From VMGX01 sp041658885 (GTDB taxonomy: Bacteria; Patescibacteriota; Minisyncoccia; Phycocordibacterales; 21-14-all-36-13), in contig JBAZZJ010000012.1 in assembly GCA_041658885.1 (NCBI GenBank), forward strand, positions 1-8,697: 8,697 nucleotides of DNA. Direction: 5' to 3'. Shown piece by piece: positions 5,365 to 8,697 of the stretch. Numbering within the stretch: the first letter of the stretch is position 1; each line of letters begins with the position of its first letter. Both the position numbers and the translations under genes were made by a program. The notes under the pieces are model-generated. The model saw nothing but the letters and a program-made list of their open reading frames with translations, ran no database searches and was not told the DNA's origin.

Positions 5365-6447
5365 ATGAAAAGAATAATTTCCTTTTTTCTAGTTGTTTTA
5401 TTTTTCCTTGTACAAAGTTTTGTACAAGCGCAAATAGTTCCAGCCAACAAGGGGTTTCCTGATGGTTGGACAATAAGCGGATGGGACGCTACTAAAGCTC
5501 CGTCCGTAAATCAAACAAATCCAAATAATTTGTTGCCACGAGAGCAACAAAAAATTGGGTTTGGTGAATGGGTTAAATTAAGTAATAAAACCGGTTCAGT
5601 AACAACCAGTCAATTTTCTTTGACTGGAGTTACAAATTTGTCTGTTGATGTTGCATATAATGAATATTACATTTCATACATGAAATATAATATTTCAATA
5701 TCAACTAACAATGGACTAACCTGGCATCAGGTGTGGGCAGCTACATCTACAGGAAGTACAAATTGGAAATGGAGAGTAATTTTATTAAATCTTTCTTCGT
5801 TTTCAGAAAACGCAAAACTTAAATTTGTTTACGATGGTCCAGCCGAAGGCGACTTAGTTGCTTTTGATCTTGGTAAGCTGTGGGCGACGGGATTGTTTAC
5901 ACCCACACCACCGGTTAATACTGCTCCAGTTATTACATTAATTGGAGCAAACCCACTTTATATTACAAATAGAAATGATTGTTGTGTGGAACCAGGATAT
6001 AGTGCTTCTGCAGGAAATGTCAATTTAACAAATTCTGTCGTAGTTACTTCAAATCTTGATTGTGCCAATCTAAAAAATGGCACATACACAAGAACATATA
6101 CGTGTGTCTACGGTGGCTTTATTGATACAAAAACTCGAGTACTGGTAGTGTCTGGAATAACAGGAGTAGACGATAATTCCTTACCTATGAAATATCTGTT
6201 ATCAAACTACCCGAATCCGTTCAATCCAACAACGACAATTAAATATGATTTACCGGAAGCTAGTAATGTAAAAATTAACGTTTACAATACACTTGGTCAA
6301 AACATTTCCACATTGGTCAACGAATATAAAAATATAGGCCAATATGAAATTGACTTTAATGCGGTCGGTTTACCAAGCGGAATTTATTTTTATACTCTTG
6401 AAACTAAAAATAAAATTCTGCGGCAAAAAATGATGTTCTTGAAGTAA
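5365..6447 (+). CDS. Secreted protein with type IX sorting domain
   Basis: The 360-residue protein starts with a clear Sec signal peptide (MKRIISFFLVVLFFLVQSFVQA, likely cut after Ala22). Residues about 33-175 look like an all-beta jelly-roll (MAM or choice-of-anchor-like; STNNGLTWHQVW at 113-124), inferred from the pattern. Residues about 186-262 resemble an Ig-like DUF5011-type domain (NTAPVITLIGANPLYI) with four cysteines (206, 207, 233, 247). Residues 278-360 form a textbook type A C-terminal sorting domain: NYPNPFNPTTTIKYDLP, then VYNTLGQ, LPSGIYFY and the terminal KMMFLK. In Bacteroidota, Ignavibacteria and relatives this domain targets proteins to the type IX secretion system and is removed on export. 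No enzymatic motif is seen. The gene is monocistronic, divergent from mraZ, with its own Shine-Dalgarno and terminator. Patescibacteria are not known to have the type IX machinery, so transfer, another use, or a chimeric assembly must be considered. Confidence 0.88.
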   Translation: MKRIISFFLVVLFFLVQSFVQAQIVPANKGFPDGWTISGWDATKAPSVNQTNPNNLLPREQQKIGFGEWVKLSNKTGSVTTSQFSLTGVTNLSVDVAYNEYYISYMKYNISISTNNGLTWHQVWAATSTGSTNWKWRVILLNLSSFSENAKLKFVYDGPAEGDLVAFDLGKLWATGLFTPTPPVNTAPVITLIGANPLYITNRNDCCVEPGYSASAGNVNLTNSVVVTSNLDCANLKNGTYTRTYTCVYGGFIDTKTRVLVVSGITGVDDNSLPMKYLLSNYPNPFNPTTTIKYDLPEASNVKINVYNTLGQNISTLVNEYKNIGQYEIDFNAVGLPSGIYFYTLETKNKILRQKMMFLK

Positions 6448-6466
6448 TTGTGATTCTTTTACTGAA

Positions 6467-6500
6467 AGCCGAGAATCGAAAGATTTTCGGCTCTTTTTTT
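6467..6500 (+). terminator. Intrinsic terminator of the sorting-domain gene
   Basis: agccgagaatc (6467-6477) pairs with gattttcggct (6482-6492) around a GAAA tetraloop (11 bp, one G-U pair), followed by c and seven T. It begins 20 bases after the stop codon at 6445-6447. This is the clearest terminator in the window. Confidence 0.9.
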
Positions 6501-6538
6501 CCAAAAAATAAGGAGTACAACGACTATATTTTTTGAGA

Positions 6539-6683
6539 ACCCCTTCATCAATTTTGCTTCGGTTTATTGTTTAATTCTGTATAAGTATGAGATTTATATT
6601 CTCTCGCAACGCAGAGCTGAAATAAGCCGAGCGGTTAGCGAGTGCGTTGCCTCTCTCTGTATTTTTCAAAATTGATGTGGGGT
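6539..6683. repeat. Inverted-repeat element 1 (ACCCC...GGGGT)
   Basis: accccttcatcaattttg (6539-6556) and caaaattgatgtggggt (6667-6683) are complementary apart from a mismatch/bulge near the ends. They enclose about 110 bases with an inner perfect stem gcaacgca/tgcgttgc (6606-6613 with 6643-6650) around a G+C-richer aagccgagcggttagcgag-type segment. No gene is present. It lies between two convergent terminators. It could be a MITE-like element or a folded non-coding RNA; a second element with similar ends is at 7130-7241. Confidence 0.6.
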
Positions 6684-6694
6684 GAATATAAAAC

Positions 6695-6717
6695 GCCACA
6701 CTTTTTGAAAGTGTGGC
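6695..6717 (-). terminator. Terminator of the 111-residue gene
   Basis: gccacacttt (6695-6704) pairs with aaagtgtggc (6708-6717) around a 3-base loop, a perfect 10-bp stem. On the minus strand it starts right after the stop codon of the gene ending at 6719 and is followed by gttttatatt, a modest T-run. Confidence 0.75.
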
Positions 6718-6718
6718 A

Positions 6719-7054
6719 TTAATTTTTGGAAAATACGAGGTCTAGTATAATTCTTTCTCCAAAACCTGATTTGAGAGAACCTGAATTATTGTTTATTCCG
6801 ACATATAGTTTTTTGTCGCAATTTACAAATAAAACATAGCCCATTTTTGGATTCTCTTTTGAAAGGTTATATCCAGATTTTTTAATAAATATTCTTATTC
6901 GTTTTGAAATATCACTAAAAAATATTTGTTTCTTTGCTTCTAAAACATAAAAATATTTTTCGTATTCACTATTCTCTACCCTGTCCTTAATTTCAACATC
7001 AAGGAATTTTTTTAGAGAATTGGTGAACTTCCTCGTCTTAAATTTTTGAGACAT
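6719..7054 (-). CDS. Hypothetical protein, 111 residues
   Basis: I do not recognise this family. The product is basic and mixed alpha/beta: MSQKFKTRKFTNSLKKFLD and the following acidic/basic segment suggest N-terminal helices (1-45). A KRIRIFIKKSGYNL segment (51-64) precedes predicted strands MGYVLFVNCD (71-80) and KKLYVGINN (81-89), and the chain ends in ERIILDLVFSKN. It has no signal peptide, transmembrane helix, cysteine pair or nucleotide-binding motif; only one cysteine (79). Support that it is a real gene: a strong Shine-Dalgarno (GGAGG, 4 bases before the ATG), an immediate downstream terminator, and amino-acid use like that of its neighbours. It appears monocistronic. Confidence 0.7.
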   Translation of the reverse strand: MSQKFKTRKFTNSLKKFLDVEIKDRVENSEYEKYFYVLEAKKQIFFSDISKRIRIFIKKSGYNLSKENPKMGYVLFVNCDKKLYVGINNNSGSLKSGFGERIILDLVFSKN

Positions 7055-7058
7055 TTGT

Positions 7059-7063
7059 CCTCC
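7059..7063 (-). promoter_or_regulatory. Shine-Dalgarno GGAGG
   Basis: On the minus strand GGAGG followed by acaa and ATG (7052-7054). It fixes the start of the 111-residue gene and is one of only two strong ribosome-binding sites in the window. Confidence 0.8.
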
Positions 7064-7091
7064 AAAAAATTAAAAAAACTTATCTGTTTAA

Positions 7092-7118
7092 AAGATAACA
7101 CGACTGGACAAGATAACA
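7092..7118. promoter_or_regulatory. Direct repeat upstream of the 111-residue gene
   Basis: aagataaca occurs at 7092-7100 and 7110-7118, exactly 18 bases apart (nearly two helical turns), with a related ggataac at 7125-7131. It lies 38 to 64 bases upstream of the ATG at 7054, where a promoter would be, so it may be an operator. The protein binding it is unknown. Confidence 0.35.
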
Positions 7119-7121
7119 ATG

Positions 7122-7130
7122 TGTGGATAA
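7122..7130 (-). promoter_or_regulatory. Isolated DnaA box (TTATCCACA)
   Basis: On the minus strand this is the exact 9-mer also found at 5149 and 5204 on the plus strand. It directly abuts the left end of inverted-repeat element 2. As a lone site it may be coincidental or part of the regulation of the gene at 6719-7054. Confidence 0.35.
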
Positions 7131-7241
7131 CCCCATTAGAAGTTCGTTCGAATAATATTCCGTTTTTGATTTTATAAGAGAATTCGCCTTCGGCTTTTTT
7201 ACGAAATTAATTTATACTTTTTACCAAACTTCTAACGGGGT
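7130..7241. repeat. Inverted-repeat element 2 (ACCCC...GGGGT)
   Basis: accccattagaagtt (7130-7144) and aacttctaacggggt (7227-7241) are complementary at 14 of 15 positions, the exception being a G-U pair. Between them is AT-rich sequence with a short gcc/ggc hairpin (near 7186-7194) followed by six T. No gene is present. The architecture matches element 1 (ACCCC ends, a gccga-type G+C patch inside), though the arms differ in sequence. Confidence 0.6.
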
Positions 7242-7247
7242 AAACTA

Positions 7248-7279
7248 AAAACACTACATCTTTAAAAGTGTAGTGTTTT
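7248..7279 (-). terminator. Terminator of the surface-protein gene
   Basis: aaaacactaca (7248-7258) pairs with tgtagtgtttt (7269-7279), 11 bp without mismatch. On the minus strand this is followed by ttagttta. It lies 14 bases beyond the stop codon of the gene ending at 7294. Confidence 0.75.
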
Positions 7280-7293
7280 AAATTTTATATTTT

Positions 7294-8697
7294 CTAATTT
7301 GAAAATAATTTCAAGAATTCATTAGCAATTGAATCAATCCCTTTATAAACTCCTTTCGCTACCTCTTCTGCGGCCTGCCCGAGAGAATCAATAACTTGCC
7401 CAGAGATTTTTGCAACTCCTGCAACTAGATTTCTTGCTCCTGTTATAACTCCTGACGGAGTCGTTGTAGCCTCCTGTGTTTCAGCTTGAGCTAATGATGT
7501 TTCTTTTGTTCCTTCTTCTGTCTTACCGATTATTTGACCAACATCAAGACCTTCTTTTTGGGCTTCTTGGATTACCTTTTCTCTTTCTTCAGTAAATCTT
7601 CTTATCTCTTCCCTTTCTGTATCTGATAGTGGGAATGTTCTTTCACAATAAATTTCATTTATTTTTTTCTTGGTTGTTATGTAAACAAATCCAGTTGGTT
7701 CCTCATGTTTCCACGGAGACAATATATCTGAACCATATTTTGCCTGAAATTGAGAAACTGCATCAAATGTTTTTTGATCAAATGTTCCCGTTATTTCTAA
7801 ATCTTTAAATTCTTCATAATCTCTCAAAAACTTCTGAAGCTTTATAACTTCTTGTGCATTATTATTAGCTCCTATTTGTAAATACTCCAACAAATAATTA
7901 CATTGTCCTTCTACTGGAGCTATAGGTAATTCCAATTCTATTCCGACAACTCTTTCTGAATTGCTATTATCAGAATTTGGTCTGAAATAATATTTTACTC
8001 CCGGAAGAAGATTTGTGATTAACATTGTGTGAGATTGTGTAAGGGCTGTAAATTCCACGGTTGTGCTCCCATATCCATAATCTTCTTTATTTTTATCAAT
8101 TGTTTTATTTTTAAATGAGTTCAACCCATAAGCAACTTTGCTTGTCGCGGGTAAATTAGTATTCCATGTTACAAGAGCAGTATTTTCATTTGTCTTTATT
8201 ACTTTTTCATTAAATATAGTAATTCTTATATCAAGAGGCCCTCCTCCACATCCAACACATCCTCCCGGTGGACCGGGGGGTGTAGATGGTGGTGGAACAG
8301 GTGGAACTGGTGCTGATTGAACTATGACGGTTCTTGTGACTTCAATTGCAGATAAACTTTGTGAGTCTGATACGTTGTATCTGATTGTATAAGTTCCGAG
8401 TACTGATGTATTTATTGGAAGTCCTGTTGCGACAATGTTAGCAGTTATGTTTCCGTCTTCATTGTCTTGAGCTGTTGCTCCTTGATCTGTGTATACAGCT
8501 CCTTGAGTTAATGTGACTACTGCAGAGCCTGTGAGAGTAATGACAGGTCTTGTGTTTGGTGGTGGGGGTGCTGATTGAACTATGACGGTTCTTGTGACTT
8601 CAATTGCAGATAAACTTTGTGAGTCTGATACGTTGTATCTGATTGTATAAGTTCCGAGTACTGATGTATTTATTGGAAGTCCTGTTGCGACAATGTT
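7294..8697 (-). CDS. Large surface protein, C-terminal 467 residues (partial)
   Basis: The frame is open to the window's right edge, so the N-terminus lies outside; a TTG at 8124 is internal, not the start. Numbering from the edge: Ig-like DUF5011-type repeats (partial copy 1-43, full copy about 51-129, with RPVITLTGSAVVTL, YTDQGATAQDNEDGN and LGTYTIRYNVSDSQS); a Pro/Gly linker containing CVGC (about 130-154); a fibronectin-III-like domain (about 155-258, ending LLPGVKYYFRP); and a PG_binding_1-like domain (about 266-353, with EVIKLQKFL and GTFDQKTFDAVSQFQ), followed by ITTKKKINEIYC. The C-terminus has a charged coiled-coil-like helix, a Thr/Glu-rich stretch and an amphipathic tail (SLGQAAEEVAKGVYKGIDS). 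I recall this Fn3/PG-binding ending from Parcubacteria surface proteins. It probably anchors to peptidoglycan and displays the Ig repeats. No LPXTG motif or transmembrane anchor is seen at this end. The terminator at 7248-7279 follows. Confidence 0.85.
   Translation of the reverse strand, partial: NIVATGLPINTSVLGTYTIRYNVSDSQSLSAIEVTRTVIVQSAPPPPNTRPVITLTGSAVVTLTQGAVYTDQGATAQDNEDGNITANIVATGLPINTSVLGTYTIRYNVSDSQSLSAIEVTRTVIVQSAPVPPVPPPSTPPGPPGGCVGCGGGPLDIRITIFNEKVIKTNENTALVTWNTNLPATSKVAYGLNSFKNKTIDKNKEDYGYGSTTVEFTALTQSHTMLITNLLPGVKYYFRPNSDNSNSERVVGIELELPIAPVEGQCNYLLEYLQIGANNNAQEVIKLQKFLRDYEEFKDLEITGTFDQKTFDAVSQFQAKYGSDILSPWKHEEPTGFVYITTKKKINEIYCERTFPLSDTEREEIRRFTEEREKVIQEAQKEGLDVGQIIGKTEEGTKETSLAQAETQEATTTPSGVITGARNLVAGVAKISGQVIDSLGQAAEEVAKGVYKGIDSIANEFLKLFSN
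8309..8439. repeat. Direct repeat copy 1 in Ig-like domains
   Basis: These 131 bases are identical to 8567-8697, a period of 258 bases (86 codons). They encode the second half of one Ig-like domain, from NIVATGLPINTSV to VIVQSA. Identity without synonymous change indicates a recent in-frame duplication or gene conversion. The repeat continues beyond the window. Confidence 0.9.
8567..8697. repeat. Direct repeat copy 2 in Ig-like domains
   Basis: This is the second copy of the 131-base identical segment, truncated by the window edge. The real repeat may be longer and may have more copies. The Pro-rich linker just before it (8551-8567) differs from the linker before copy 1, so the identity ends at the domain border. 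Confidence 0.9.

Noticed and set aside
6518..6536. Shine-Dalgarno-like AAGGAG after the sorting-domain gene
   Set aside because: No start codon with an open frame follows at a suitable distance.
8124..8124. TTG at 8124 as the start of a separate 276-residue gene
   Set aside because: The same frame continues without a stop to 8697 and encodes the first half of the fibronectin-like domain and the Ig-like repeats, so 8124 is internal.
8138..8320. Plus-strand frame rich in Pro/Gly
   Set aside because: It is the antisense shadow of the Pro/Gly linker of the minus-strand surface protein, whose frame is open across the whole stretch.

Overview
The window looks like part of a Patescibacteria (CPR, Parcubacteria-like) chromosome. 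The base composition is AT-rich. A division (dcw) block mraZ-rsmH-ftsL-ftsI lies on the minus strand. At the right edge is a large surface-type protein whose Ig-like (DUF5011-type), fibronectin-like and peptidoglycan-binding domain combination I associate with Parcubacteria. This assignment rests on protein families recognised by eye, not on a database search.

Layout from left to right. Positions 1-548 hold no gene. They contain two exact tandem copies (127 bp each, period 136) of a hairpin-rich element, a terminator-like palindromic stretch, and a shorter third copy. On the minus strand follow a retropepsin-like aspartyl protease (549-1082), a small DUF5678-type protein (1096-1341), and the division genes ftsI (1448-3163), ftsL (3147-3524), rsmH (3526-4428) and mraZ (4569-5003). 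Reading in transcription order, mraZ comes first. It is preceded by a promoter with about six MraZ-type TGGRN boxes and a leader hairpin. RsmH methylates 16S rRNA, and FtsL and FtsI belong to the septal peptidoglycan machinery. The expected mraY/mur genes do not follow ftsI; the DUF5678 and protease pair does.

The divergent intergenic region 5004-5364 also carries two perfect DnaA boxes (TTATCCACA) and a very AT-rich stretch. Downstream of it, on the plus strand, is a monocistronic gene (5365-6447) with its own strong Shine-Dalgarno and intrinsic terminator. It encodes a secreted protein ending in a textbook type IX secretion system C-terminal sorting domain, a signal normally found in Bacteroidota/Ignavibacteria and not expected in Patescibacteria. 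This is the most surprising gene in the window.

From 6448 to the right edge there are two inverted-repeat elements with ACCCC...GGGGT ends, a small hypothetical gene (6719-7054, minus), and the C-terminal 467 residues of a large surface protein (7294-8697, minus). The N-terminus of that protein lies outside the window, and it contains a recently duplicated Ig-like repeat. No tRNA, rRNA, CRISPR array or transposase was seen.
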